64,000 nucleotides of DNA from Siderastrea siderea (GCA_964030785.1 OZ034967.1:58301665-58365664), one strand, 5' to 3'; shown: positions 27,401 through 45,067, counted from the stretch's first letter. Numbers and translations are program-made. The notes: generated by a model not told the origin, from the sequence alone.

Positions 27401-30400
27401 AATGGAAAAGTGTGCTACAGACCTTTCTTATCGCAGTCAGTATCCCGCAAAATATGTAAAAAGGCAAAGAATTGCCGAAAGGCTTTTGAGTCAGGAGTAG
27501 GAACCTTTGGAAACGACACTAATTTGTTTGTAATTTCGGATATTTTTGCTCACGTTGGAAAGTGAAAGTTTAGATAGCTAACGGGCAAACGAGAAAAATA
27601 GAGTGACTGAATATTATATACAAAAAAATGTTTGTTGAGGTTTTGCCTGTACTGATTAAAGAATTAATGTTCTTATATGCATGAAAAGAGATGAACAAAA
27701 CAAAGAGTTTTCACTTCCTGTTGTGGCAGAAGTTTGTGCCCGTCCTTGTCTTGCTCGATAAGAAAGAGAAAAACAAAGTAGTTTAAAGCCTCTGTGCTGG
27801 TATTTCTGACGAAATCAATTCGAGGCAATGAAATGCATTGGAACTAGAGAACTGAATGTAAGTCCTTTGTGATTATTGTCGTGTGGTCACCGATCAGATT
27901 ACTCGTCTTGATCTGCGTTCATCAATACCGAGACAAACTGCCGGCATTTCACCACGAGACTTTGCGAGACTGCGAGAGACTTGGACATCGCTGTCGCACT
28001 AGAGCTTCTGGATTACTTTCGAATTACATAGCTTTCTCATTTCTGTTATTTATTATGTGTACGTTATTAATCGCTGCTGGCAGAATAAACTAGATCCTTG
28101 CTTCTCCTCCTCGTCGAATTGTGAGCTTTGAGCCAATAACGGGTACAATTTAATGAAAACTCAGACGAAACCAATTATCAAAATTTGAGACTTCAAGACT
28201 GTACAAATCAGTCTAGTGAGCCCAAGATTCCAAGACTCTAATTTTAAATGCCGAGTATTCGAGACTTGGTTAATGTTTTCCGAGAAGCATCATTTTCGAT
28301 TGACCATTCTATGCCCGTTTAATGTTTAGAGACATTAAAAAAAAAACCTTTTTAGACGAAGATTTTTTTTCCGAGAGGAGTTTTTCGTCAGTTTTAATTA
28401 CATTTGTTTAAATGAATTCGACTTCAGTTATATACATATCGCTTTTTCTTGAAGTAACCCTGAAAATGATTTGCAGTTACTTACGGCTAGTAGCAACTTA
28501 TTTAGCACAGTAAAAAGTTTCGATGTAAAAAAATTTTATTTAGCTTAAAGAAACCGACGACTTACGACAAAAAAGATATCAAAATCAATTCTTTTTGTAG
28601 CTCGACAGAGGCTTAGTTAATGGCTTTAAAAAATACATTAAGGCATTAAATATATCCTCTTCAGTATCGCTAAGAAAGCAGTCGAGTTGTCAGTCGCTTG
28701 ACGTGTGTGCCTCTTATTGTTTCTCACTCGAATATTACAAGGCAACTTAAAGTTCTAGGCGTCAATGAAACGAGGAAGCGAAATAAGCGTATGCACGAGG
28801 AGCTGATTTCCCGCTTGCGCGCAGTGCTCGCGTCTCACTCGACACGCGTAAAAATAGAACCTCGTTAAAAACCTCCTGAGATCTGTTACATGCTTAACTT
28901 TCCACAACCAAACTCGTCAACACCGGGCTATATTGAGCTACGGGCAGGTTTTGCCATTCCCGAGATCACGTACTTAGCTTCACGCACATTCAGCCATGAA
29001 GAGAAATATATAGGGACTACTCGTGGGCTTTGCTGCCAGCCGGTTTTGTAGACACGAGGGCAAGGGAGGGATTGATCGGTCAAGAAAAAGTGGTGTTTTA
29101 GCATAATTTTGCCGTTTAGCCTCGCGTCATGTGAACCCTCTGAAAGCACTGGAAGAGATTTTAAAAAAAGACAGTGTTAAGAATTAAGCGTAGTTAATGT
29201 GCGTAGTTTAGTCCGAGAGAAGTACTGGATTAACTCCCATGTCTTCCGGGCGATTGAAACACCGCGCGAGGAAACACGCGTGTTGTGATGACGCGACTGA
29301 TTGAACTTGTTGGATATCGAGAATTCCTCGCAAGTAAAAACTAAACATTATGTCCTTTTTTTAGGGAGGATTCTTGAGTGCTGTTCTCTTTTAATATCCT
29401 ACGTTTGTCGTTTGGATTTTTTTGAACGGATTTTATTTATTTAGCCAACTACGGTCAACGGACGTGACGACAGGCTGAAGGATCAACAAGGAGGAACGAT
29501 TTCGCCGAAGGTTAGTGACAAACTGGCAATTGTACTAACGGTATTGGCCACATAAACTATTTTAAATTGCTTCTATAGTCGAAATTGAAATATGTTTTTA
29601 AGAAAGCTGTACCATCGAATTCGACAAATATGTAGGAATCACGAATTGCAAATAGGAACATTATTAGGAAACACCAACGCTATCTGGTGAATCAACTGTT
29701 CAATTTCTATAATTTAAGTTGGGAACTTAAATATTTTTTCTCCTTTATCAGTATTCCTAAGATAAAAATTATCCAAAGTTATTCCAATAATCCTGTGTTC
29801 ATTTTGAAATATTTAGTCAGGTAGCAATTAAATTTCAGCTAACAATAGACAGCCAACGTGTTGCATAACCTGATAACATGTTATGAAACTGCCAACTGGT
29901 CTTCTAAAATCATTACTGAAGCTGTTCTTTAACGCTATCCTCTCGGATTCGACGACTATTTTTACCGCAATTTTCCATTATTTTATCATTTACAGTTGAT
30001 TAGATGTAGCTATCAAGACTAGGGCAAGACATAACGTTCCCTAAGAATATTTGACTGACAAAGGACGCTAATTTGTGCATTGCAGCCGGGAATAAAACGT
30101 AGCTGGAACAAAGTCGATATTTTGCAGAGTCGTACGCGGTGCGTTCATCGAATCTTTTGCCTGAAATAATAAATAAATGAATGGAAAAGTTAGTATAACT
30201 CGAAAAAATATGTAACTAGACAAAAAATTACGGAAGGTTTTTGAGTCAGGAGTAGGAACCTTTGGAAATGACTTTACTTTGTTTTGTATCTTCAGCTATT
30301 TTTGTTCTATACGTTGGAAAGGGAAAGTTTAGATAGCTAACAGACAAACGAGAAAAATAGAGCGACTGAATATTTTATACAAAAAATATCTGTTGATGTT

Positions 30401-31370
30401 TTGCCTGTACTGATTAAAAAATATTCCTATACGCATAAAAAGAGATGCACAAAGATGACCTAAAACCAATGAGTTTTCACTTCCCGTAGTGGCAGACGTT
30501 TGTACCCGTCCCTGTCTAGCTCAAAAGAAAGAGAGAAAAACAGGAGTTTAAAAACTTTGCGCTGGTATTTCGGCCGAAATCAATTCGAGGCGATGCGCTT
30601 TCATGCGCTACCATCAGTCTGTCAGCGACCACCTGAGCGACAATTTACAACTCGTCGCATGCAGTCGGTCCGGATAGAAATTATCAACTGAATGCATCGG
30701 AATTGGAGAACTTGATGTAAGTTCTCTGTAATATCTTTGTCGTGTGGTCACCAGATCAGATTATTCGTCTTCAACTGCTTTCATTATTGCTGAGACAAAC
30801 TGCCCGCAGCCTGAATCATTTCACCATGATATCTGAAGGTTATCGAATGGTAAAATCCGAGACTTTGCGAGAGTGCGAGAGACTTGGACATCACAGTCGC
30901 ACTACAGCTTCTGGACTATTTAGCTTTCTCATTTCCGTCATTTATTTTGTGTACGTTATTTATCTATGCTGCATGGCAGAATAAACTAGATCCTTGCTTC
31001 TCCTCGTCGTCGAATTGTGAGCTTTGAAAACAATATCGGGTACAATTTATGGAAACTGACAGATGGATCCAATTATCAAAATTTGAGACTTCGAGACGCT
31101 ACAGATCAGCCAAGACGCTAATTTTAAATGCCGAAAATTCGAGACTTGGTTAATCTTTTTCGAGGAGCATCATTTTCGGTTGACCATTCTATAGCCGTTT
31201 AATATTTGGAAACAAAAAAAAAACTTTTTGATGAAGTTTTTTCCGTCAGTATTACATTTGTTTAAATGAAATCGGATTTCAGTTTAATATAGACTATCGC
31301 TTTCCTGTAGTAACAAAATGATTTGCAGTTACTAAGTTTACTAGCAAGCAATTTAGCACTGTAAAAACTG

Positions 31371-32264
31371 CATTAAGATAAATCAGAATCGGTGCCGCTT
31401 TTGCGAAATTCTAAAATTATTGGCTCAGCATTTCAGTAAATGTTATCATGTAGGTCATACAGGGATCTAAATACAGTGTCGAGCAAAGATTTTCTGAACG
31501 GATTTGCTTAATCAGGTATGAGCGTTGTTTTGCAATAAAACTTCATTTTTGGTATTCGAAAAAAAAACTACTTGTTGAGTACAAAATCGAAAAGGGTTAC
31601 TCTTAATAAAAGAGGCAGATATCTAATGGTTTGCTAGGAGTTTTTGTATACGTGGCACCGGGAACACATTTCGACATTACCGCTCCGGTGGTAATGTAAC
31701 CAAGTCATTTGCATCGCTATAAAGCTCTGCTGTATTTTCCGTGTGTGTTTTTTCACCCACTGATACTTAGGACTTATACTTAGGTCTGTTTTAAGCGAAT
31801 AATCAGTTATTTTATTGCCTACAATCTCTCGATAAATTTCAACTTTTTCTTCTCAATAAACAGAATTCGGAACAATTTGCCGATGCAGTAAAGTAAATAT
31901 TAGCTACCACTAGGTAGACATAATGCAAACATGAATTTTACAAGATCAAAAAGGAATGTACTCAAGGAACGAAAAACACGGAAAAGTTCGCATTTCTCGA
32001 ACAATAGATGACTGTGGGCAAAGTAAATAAAACGGCCAATAAAGCAGGGCATCGACAGGGGTCATTTTCATTTCAGCCGGGCCTTTAGCGGGAAAAGCTA
32101 CCACAACGAGAAGAGACAAGAGAAAGTTTGGAAGAGATCGGTAAGGAAGTCAATAACCCTGATTTTCTGAAGGACAAAGTTCCTATCGATCCAGTTCTCG
32201 GCATCTTTGCTTATAGTAACTGTGTCATTTTTCTACAGATTCAAGGAGTTATTTCGCCTTCAGG
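31371..32264 (+). other. 5' flank of olfactomedin-like gene B
   Basis: The second half (about 31850-32220) is homologous to 41390-41690 upstream of broken copy C; shared landmarks include ACGGAAAAGTTCGCA and GTCATTTTCATTTC. This is probably promoter and 5' untranslated sequence of the family. No clear TATA box or initiator could be assigned. Confidence 0.45.
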
Positions 32265-37944
<5,680 letters not shown>

Positions 37945-38600
37945 GTTCATTTTATGACCAGCTAGTGATGGGTGTTAAAAATGCTGATCATGATTGCTTT
38001 GCTGTTTGTAGACTATGCCATGCTAAAACAAAATAAGCTTATAGATTACAATGCCTACTTTCTAAGCAGTCAGCGGTTCAGTTTTCAGATCAAATACACC
38101 GACACAAATTTTCAATTCGTTGCAGACACTGCAGATCCAGTTGCAAATCTCCAGTAGTCTCAAACAGGCTCTGTAAGAACGTCTGAAAACTAAAGATACC
38201 TAAGCAGTCTATTGCCAAGTCTTGTTCTTTATCTGTTACATGCATAGAACTGGACGCCTTTTTCTTAAAATCAACTGGTAAAAAAAGTTAGACTTTGTGC
38301 TTTTTTTTATTTTTCAAAAGTTCGTACAACATTGGGGCTGTTTGAGATTCACTGGAGATTTGCAACTGTTTCTACAATTGGCCATTTGTGTAGGTATATT
38401 CGTACAAAAACTGGGACAATAGGGTTGTTTCTAGAAGACGGTTTCTAATGGAAGAGTCTTTGTTAACATCGTTGGCTGTTGTCTGATAAAAGCGTGAATT
38501 GTTAAAAATAGGAAAACTCGCTGCTGCAAACTGGCCTAACTTTGTCAAAGTGTTGGCGCAGTTGAAACTGCTGTTAGTGCTGAATGCTTTAATAAATGGT
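37945..38600 (+). other. 3' untranslated region of gene B with AATAAA signal
   Basis: Homologous to the sequence after the gene A stop. AATAAA lies at 38591-38596 in the context GCTTTAATAAATGG, matching the gene A signal at 6171-6176. Confidence 0.6.
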
Positions 38601-40828
38601 GAAAAAGAATATCTTGAGTGTTTATCTGTTAGAGCTGAATAAATTGAATCACAGTAAAGCAGTGAAATAATAGGAGTGAGACATGTTTAGGGCCGGAAAG
38701 AGGGGATAGGTGGATCACACTTTCCTTTTTCTTTTCCTGCGCTTTCCTTGCTCGTTCCACTTTCTTTTGGACATGAAGCTACAACGAAGGTTCCTGGCCA
38801 TACAGAGTTCTGAAATCGTCTAAAAAAGACGGGAACAGATAAACCTAAAACTTTCGAGCATGTCAGGAGGTGCAAAATCTCAAATTCTGGTGATTGCATT
38901 TCACATGTTAAGCTGAAAAAACTTTGTCTTGTTGGGTCATTTTTCGTAGGTACACTGCAATGACGCTCTATTTTTTAAAATGTATGTTTGCTGAAAAAAT
39001 TTCACTCATTTATCAATCGCAAGTTTCAGCAAATTTGTGGCAATTCAAGGCAAAATTTTCTGCAACTGAACTGATAGTCTTTCGCAATTCGTTTCGGTGA
39101 CCTCACTGTAACGTAATGCCAGGGGAAGCCTCACTTTTTCCTTGTACCACGAGTAAGGAATTTGAAACTAAGAAAACTAGCACTGAAACTATGCATTTCA
39201 AAATACAGAGGCAATTCTGACGCCGATCAGACGAAATGGAACTTTAAGCTGAGTTCCACACACTAAAACGACAAGGATGCACGGAGAACCAATCACAATC
39301 TAGCATTTTGTTATTAATAGATACGATTAAAGCTTTTACAAGAGCAAAATACACGCCTTATTTAGATTCATATTATTCTAAGCCAAATGGATCGATGTCG
39401 CACCTAAACGTTCCAAGTGATTGCTGTACAGTATCTGTTGGTTCAACAATGTTAGAACTGTTTGACCAACATCTTTGTTGAATGAATGTTGGAGTAATTT
39501 TAAATGACGTTTAGCCGCGTGTCCAACATGTAATACAACAAATGTTATACAACAAAGTTGAAGCGTTTAGCCGCGGCTTAACCCTTCACACACATTTACT
39601 GGTAGGCGTTTAAAAATTATTTTACACAAATTCTTTATCCTTCGTTAAGACCAATAAACATAAGTTAGAGAAGCTTGAATGAATTTGTTTCATTTTAAAG
39701 CTTAAAACTTCAGCCGCAATTTTTTCGAAAAAGCTTTCATAGATTTTTTCAAACTAAGTACCACCCATATAGAAACTACAAGTACCATAAACCATTCTTA
39801 ACTGAAAAACCTCCAGAATTCAAGAAAATCGACTATTCCTATGAACAAAAATTCGCCTGGACGGAGCCAAAACCCGGGAGAAAAAGAGAAGAAGGTAGTT
39901 GGCCAAGATGATACTAAACGCTTTCTAAGGTAAATTCAATCAACAGTCCAAGACATGTACCGTGAAAGGCATAGCTTCTCCCGCCAAATTCTCAGAAAAG
40001 GGCTTGTGAAATGTCACTTGATAGCTCGTGCCACTTTTTCATCTTGCTAAATAAGGCGTCTAAAAGGACCTTGCGAACTTGAACGAAATTACTTCTTTTA
40101 CTTGAAAAACAAAATCAACTTTTGATTGATAGTGTAACAAACGTAACGGGCGCTGTGTCGGACGACGACCGCAACAACTAAAGTCCAGTTCTCAATCGTT
40201 TTTATTGCCACACTCTTCAAGTTGCTCGACATATCACTACCATACCAAAACCCGCCATTACAACGCGTAAGTCCCTTTTATACCTAGTGATATGCGTGTA
40301 CTACTTCGCTAACATTCGTGATATAACCGTCCTACGTTAGCTATTCGCAATCTTAACGGTTCCTTACTAGCTCGTGCACAATAATTCTAAAATAACTGTT
40401 TTGTTACAGTTAGTAGTGTCAGGATACTATGATTTTATTTACTTTTGCCCGTTAAAAGTCTCAGCGACTAACGTTTCGTTTTACATGTTACTTGTCAACA
40501 AAATTCTGAGAGGATCCACGAAAATCTATTTTACAAATAGTAATGGTAATTTTTCCTCGTCTCTTCGGACGAGTACTTAATAGTTTTCAGAAGGCTACCG
40601 GTCTGAGCTGAGAACTGTATATGAACGGTCGTTAGAAAGGTTTTTTGGCCTGCTTGCAGTGGATTGTCAGCTGATTTAGAGGAATTTTCTATTGATTCGG
40701 TCATTTGAGTCGGACTCAGACTTGACTTGGATTTGACTCGGTCAATCGATAAACTCGCAATAAATATAAACAGCTTATAAAATCTGAAATATATTGCAAC
40801 CCAGGAAAGAGTTTGTCCTTCACATACC
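38600..40828. other. Intergenic, nothing recognised
   Basis: AT-rich sequence without a credible gene. The stretch 39430-39560 has several short CAACAT/ATGTTG inverted pieces of the kind often left by old MITEs, but no clear ends. Confidence 0.4.
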
Positions 40829-41278
40829 TTATTCGTGCTTAATTTCGCGATTTTGGCAAGCCAGTATTTCGCGAGGCTTTAATTTCGTGATTTTAAGAAC
40901 ACAAAGAGCATTAAATTTCGCCAAAATGTGTGAACAAAACTTTATTTTCATAAAACTTTACAAAGGTTATTACAAACGGATTATTTTAAACAGGAACTCT
41001 TACATACTGTACGCTAAAGTGAATCAGTCATTCGGTCGTCCGATACTTCTCCAAAGGATCTTCTGGGGGATCGAAGTTTCTTTTCTCCGCAACCGGTATT
41101 ATATAGATAAACTGTACCAACTTGTTAAAAACATTTATTGTTTCATTTGTTTAATTATGTAAATTTCCAGTGAGGGTATTAAATTTCGCGGGGAATATTT
41201 GGGAGTCTTCAATTTCGCGATTTCTTTCAATTTGCGAAAATCAGGAAAATTAAGACGCGCGAGAATAAGTACGAATGA
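40829..41278. repeat. Probable MITE with ATTCGTRCTTA ends
   Basis: The left end TTATTCGTGCTTAATTTCGC faces an imperfect inverted copy at 41245-41278 (CTCATTCGTACTTATTCTCG on the other strand). Several AATTTCGCGA motifs occur near both ends in mirrored positions. There is no clear target duplication and no coding capacity, so this is a tentative call. Confidence 0.35.
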
Positions 41279-41389
41279 GGTATGTATTACAAAAACAGAA
41301 AAAGCCTTCTTACTAAGAGCAGAAAAGTGTGCATCTGTATTCTACGAATACCGAGTTACTTTCTTATTTTCTTCTCTGCCGGGGATAAA

Positions 41390-43772
41390 TTTCAACTTCT
41401 TCTCGTCAAGAAACAGAATACAGAACGGCAATTAACCGAGGATTTAAGAAAATAGTACTTACTATGCGTGAGGTAGACACAATACAAACATTCGACGTCA
41501 TAAGTGCAAAGTTCGGAATATACACAAGTGACAAAAAACGCGGAAAAGTTCGCAATCTCCAACAATGATGGTTGTGGGCCGCGTAAATAATACGGACAAT
41601 TAAAAAGCAGGCCAGCGAGTGAAGTCATTTTCATTTCGTCTGAGCCTTAAATCTACCACAGCGAGAACAGACAGACACTTCAACATGAAAGCATTTTGAT
41701 CTTTTCACGACAGGGTGAATTCGCCTTATATCATCAAGTTTAATCTACACTGAGCGAGAGGAGGCCCAAATAAGCTTGAGCGGGTCTACCCCAAGGAAGA
41801 ATTGGTATCAGTGGGGTGGTTACACTGCAGTGGACCTAGCGGTTGATGAGCAAGGATTGTGGGTATTGTGGGCTGATACGGACAACAGCTACTGACTGTA
41901 CGCATATAAAATTGACGTGTACAAGAATGTCGTTACCCAGAAGAAGAATGAATAGTATCCCACAATCCTTTGCGTTTGCAACTGTATTATCAAAATCTGA
42001 AGTGACGTCATCAGTCTCGCGAGGGATCGATTGAATGAGTTTCACTCAAATGGCGGCAGCTTTGTTTGTAGCGTGTTACAACGCAAAATACTCCGCTTAG
42101 TAATAACGCGTCTGGTCTAGTACTCACGCTGCGTATCAATGGAAGAATTTAGTGTTCAGCTGAAAGGTTTTGCCTATGCTGCACTTTATTGCAAGGAATT
42201 CGCTAGCGTCTCCTCGAAAGTTTGCACAGATGAAGGGTCTGATTGTTCTCGAAGTACATCGATGATCGCTCAGTTGAAGAACAGTTCATCGGTCTGTGCA
42301 GTCCTACTTGATTCAAATAAATCGTATTTGCGGCATCGCCGTGAGTATATTCTTAATTGCCATGTTTCGATCATCGATTCGAATTCGTTGTTAAAGACGA
42401 GATCCAGCTAGTTGTATCTTGTGTTTACTCGAGGATGTTGTTGATGATTGTAAGCAATGTATTCAAAATCGCTTACTTGAATTCGAGTAACATAACCTCG
42501 AGTAGTTTTTAAATTCACAGGACAATGGACAATTAACTGGAACAATAATTTGCGAACTCGAAGTTTTGTGTCAAACTACTTCGACCATTTCAAGAAGAGA
42601 CAGTATCATTAGTGAAATAGTGATATCTGTCACCCAGTTGACCATACTCAAGGAGAAAGCAACTGCTAATAACTGGTAATCTCCATGGCTCCTTTTGAGT
42701 TCATCTAACGAAACAAAAGCGATTTATTCACTCCTTGCTCGCACAGAAAGCACAATAAAGAAAAAGGGCGATTAATCTCCTTTAACCCTGCTTATTACTT
42801 TATTACATTTGTCGTGGAATCGCCATGTGAGTTAAAACGTGATACTCGCAATTGCGGGGATTTGGACCATTTTCGAACCTTCAGAAATTTGAAACTGTCG
42901 GGTCACTAAGGGTCACTATGGTACAAAGTTGTCCAGATACCTTTTAATTATTCAGATTTTAACTGTTTCTGTAAATTACTCAAGCATAAAGAGACGTATA
43001 ATTAATTTTATGCGACTCATTGAAGCGGTGGTAACGGATGGCGTTAGACATTGTTGTTCAAATTATCTAAAAAAACGTATTTCTAATGTACTAAATTCAA
43101 AAGAAACAACACCTATTTTATATTGAAGGTTGTAAGTTTGTGTTTTGAAGTGTGCTATCCCCAGCGAAACGCTTTATCTCTGAACAAATCCAAAGCGAAA
43201 ACAGGCAAAAACCGCCATGTGTCACAAGACATTCGCCATCTTCATGAAATTCCATGAGGCAAAGGATTGTGGGATACTATTCGTTCTTCTTCTGGTCGTT
43301 ACCCATACTTGGGGACTTGGGGCTTGGGTACAGGTAAGAGTTACTTTATTATAAACAAATAACAACAGGAACTGAAAGAAAGTATGAAATAAGAGGGTAA
43401 CTGTTGACGTATTTATTCAAAAATTTTTCTTCATCTCCGAGATTAAGACCAGCGAGTAAAAGAGTAAACGCTGTTTTTTCCTTAATTTCTCAATTATTAT
43501 TGGTGTGTTACAGGGCTGCGTTGTTGTGCCAGTTTTTGACAACGAAATTTTTAACAATTTCTTAAGCTTTCTGATAACTTCCATTTCAAAATATAAGAAC
43601 TGTATGAGGCGGAGTTCCCAAGTTTTACGTTCGCACTCACCGCCCTGCCTCCTTTTACAGTTGAAACAGTCGAGCCATCAAAATGAGATCTCAAAAAAGT
43701 TAACGACAATACGACATGCAGCACTTAACTACCCTAAACCCCGCTAAAAGGAAAAAAGGTGACAAGGTAATT
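41390..43772 (+). pseudogene. Chimeric, broken third olfactomedin-like copy (C)
   Basis: The 5' flank of a B-type gene (41390-41690) is joined directly to the intron end and exon homologous to gene A exon 4640-4890. That exon survives as 41714-41937 and 43295-43333; the exons before it are missing. A 2-nt deletion near 41747 shifts the frame, and the codon matching CGA after AACAGCTAC is TGA at 41893-41895. A 1357-bp transposon splits the exon. A GTAAGAG donor remains at 43334, followed by intron sequence collinear with 4891-5450 of gene A up to 43772, where the Polinton-like element begins. It cannot make an OLF protein. Confidence 0.85.
41938..43294. mobile_element. 1357-bp non-autonomous DNA transposon with 9-bp target duplication
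   Basis: Left end CAGAAGAAGAATGAATAGTA; right end is its inverted copy (ATACTATTCGTTCTTCTTCTG with one base difference). The homology continues through TCCCACAATCCTTTG. The target duplication GTCGTTACC lies at 41929-41937 and 43295-43303. A 9-bp duplication with TIRs is MULE-like, though hAT-like or other families cannot be excluded. The interior has only a 90-codon open frame at 42139-42411 without recognisable domains. Confidence 0.8.
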
Positions 43773-43844
43773 AGTAGTTATAGAGTTGGGGGTACCAGAT
43801 CATTTTAAAAATGATCTGTTACCAAACCCAACTCTATATCTACT
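43773..43844. repeat. Palindromic left terminus of the Polinton-like element
   Basis: Seventy-two bases starting AGTAG and ending CTACT. The left arm AGTAGTTATAGAGTTGGG pairs with the right arm CCCAACTCTATATCTACT, and CAGATCATTTT pairs with AAAATGATCTG, around an AT centre. There are a few mismatches (GGGTA against TTACCAAA). It is the first sequence after the host junction. A tandem 14-bp repeat, TTTCCATCTGATGG twice, follows at 43844-43871. Confidence 0.75.
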
Positions 43845-43999
43845 TTCCATCTGATGGTTTCCATCTGATGGTATTATTTTATGGAAATCTATATGTTTTT
43901 ATTTCATGCGGAAACCAACGCATTCTTCCATCGCGTGACTTCATTCAACAGGAAGTTTTAAAAACTACATAAAAATAATATCTCATATAATAGTATAGA

Positions 44000-44560
44000 A
44001 TGTATTGTAACTCAGATATTCACGATTACCTGAAAGAATCAGAAGTTGTTTGTCCTTTTTGTGACGAAAAAATAGAAGATTCTAATAAAAAACCGAAAGA
44101 TGATGAATGCTGTGATAATCAGGAGGTTATAACAACTGATGGAATGCAAGTTTGTCGAAGTTGTGGTGTTGTACAAGGATATAATTATGCAAAAGAATAT
44201 GTTGATTTCTATGAGAATAGACATAGATTTATAAGAAAATCTGTTTACCATCGAGAGTACCACATTAACAACCTGTTACTGAAAATCGAAGAAAAATATA
44301 ATATAGAAATATCACACCATCAAAAATGTAAAATTGAACGAGTTTTTGTAGAGATAGGTAATATTATTGATCAAGTAAATGGTACAAGGAAAAGAATGAT
44401 TAGCGTTAATTTTATTATGAGAAAGATATTCAAGATGATGGGAATACCTTACAAAAATATTCCAATTAGCAAATCTAAAAAAACATTGGCCTTTTACGAT
44501 CGGTATTGGTCAAAAATTATGTCTCTTATTGGTGATAAGATAAAATCTATTATTGGATGA
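44000..44560 (+). CDS. VLTF3-like late transcription factor with zinc ribbon (tentative)
   Basis: 186-residue protein. Two CxxC pairs are visible: CPFC near residues 18-21, and a TFIIB-like ribbon ECCDNQ..CRSCGVV near 36-58. A basic helical region begins SVYHREYHINNLL and ends with IMRKIFKMMGIP and a Tyr/Trp-rich tail. The order zinc ribbon, then YxRxxHFxxxL-like helix, then a KxLxxLG-like motif resembles the poxvirus late transcription factor VLTF3 family found across large DNA viruses. If so, it would direct transcription of late genes. It is the leftmost gene of the element. The start lies 20 nt after CTCATATAATAG, a variant of the element-wide start motif. Its 3' end overlaps the convergent gene by 11 nt. 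A TFIIB-derived factor is the alternative. Confidence 0.55.
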   Translation: MYCNSDIHDYLKESEVVCPFCDEKIEDSNKKPKDDECCDNQEVITTDGMQVCRSCGVVQGYNYAKEYVDFYENRHRFIRKSVYHREYHINNLLLKIEEKYNIEISHHQKCKIERVFVEIGNIIDQVNGTRKRMISVNFIMRKIFKMMGIPYKNIPISKSKKTLAFYDRYWSKIMSLIGDKIKSIIG

Positions 44561-45038
44561 ATACCTTATTATATTTCTTTTCAAATTTGTCAGTTAACGG
44601 ACACATATCAATGATTATATCATCAAGAACTTTGACATAATCAAGAAATTCTTTGTCATTATACTCCAGTCCTCTCATAAAAGACCGCAAATCTATTAAA
44701 ACCTTTTCATATGAGGTGTACGCGAATTTACACATCTCAATCTTTCTTTTGTAATTTTTAGCCTCTGAAAATGTTTTAAGCAATATACCAGTACCAGATA
44801 TCGTTCCAAGAGGAATAGGGTTTAGTGTTACACCACCAACTACTGTTCCTGTTACTACCAATAAAGCAGATCCAATATTACATGCAAGTTCTGCTTTTTT
44901 GAAATATTTGTAAGTCATTTTGAAAAGCCAGTATTTCTTATGATAGAATTTATACAATGCTTTCAACTCAGATATTTGATCATCAGTTAATTTTTCTGAC
45001 ACATGGTTCCAGTAGAATATGCTTTTACGTCTATCCAT
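44550..45038 (-). CDS. Conserved two-transmembrane protein of the element
   Basis: 162 residues. A helical, Tyr/Lys-rich N-terminal half leads into a hydrophobic hairpin (about residues 50-85, NIGSALLVVTGTVVGG and LGTISGTGILLKTF), then a long amphipathic helix and an acidic tail. Helix, two-TM hairpin, helix is the layout of SLATT-type membrane proteins. I also recall similar proteins beside fibre genes in other cnidarian Polinton-like elements, where the function is unknown. It is transcribed leftward, downstream of the fibre gene remainder (45068) with a 29-nt gap, and starts after ATATAATATATATTCA. Could be a holin-like, membrane-remodelling or defence protein; unresolved. Confidence 0.6.
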   Translation of the reverse strand: MDRRKSIFYWNHVSEKLTDDQISELKALYKFYHKKYWLFKMTYKYFKKAELACNIGSALLVVTGTVVGGVTLNPIPLGTISGTGILLKTFSEAKNYKRKIEMCKFAYTSYEKVLIDLRSFMRGLEYNDKEFLDYVKVLDDIIIDMCPLTDKFEKKYNKVFIQ

Positions 45039-45067
45039 TGAATATATATTATATTGATAGATAATTT

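Larger units (their letters stand above)
8071..31370. repeat. Tandem array of seven degenerate 2.1-3.0 kb units
   Basis: Taking GTTCTAGGCGTCAATGAAAC as the unit start, copies begin near 8071, 11084, 18488, 21329, 24058, 26170 and 28752, and the last ends near 31370. The spacing is about 3013, 2543 (after removing a 4861-bp insertion), 2841, 2729, 2112, 2582 and 2620 bp. Other markers repeat in the same order: AAACACGCGAGGGTTC, TGAACTTGTTCGATATCGAG, CAATTGTACTAGCGGTAT, TTCACTTCCTGTTGTGGCAG and TTCACCATGATATTTGAGG. The unit starting at 24058 lacks about 0.5 kb around 25380. Copies differ by many substitutions and small indels, and no open frame is conserved between them. I see no tRNA, rRNA or protein gene in the unit. 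Confidence 0.8.

Noticed and set aside
37972..38157. 61-codon frame after the gene B stop
   Set aside because: It lies in the 3' untranslated region. The equivalent region of gene A ends quickly at a stop, so it is not conserved.
42139..42411. 90-codon frame inside the 1.36-kb transposon
   Set aside because: No transposase motif or recognisable domain.
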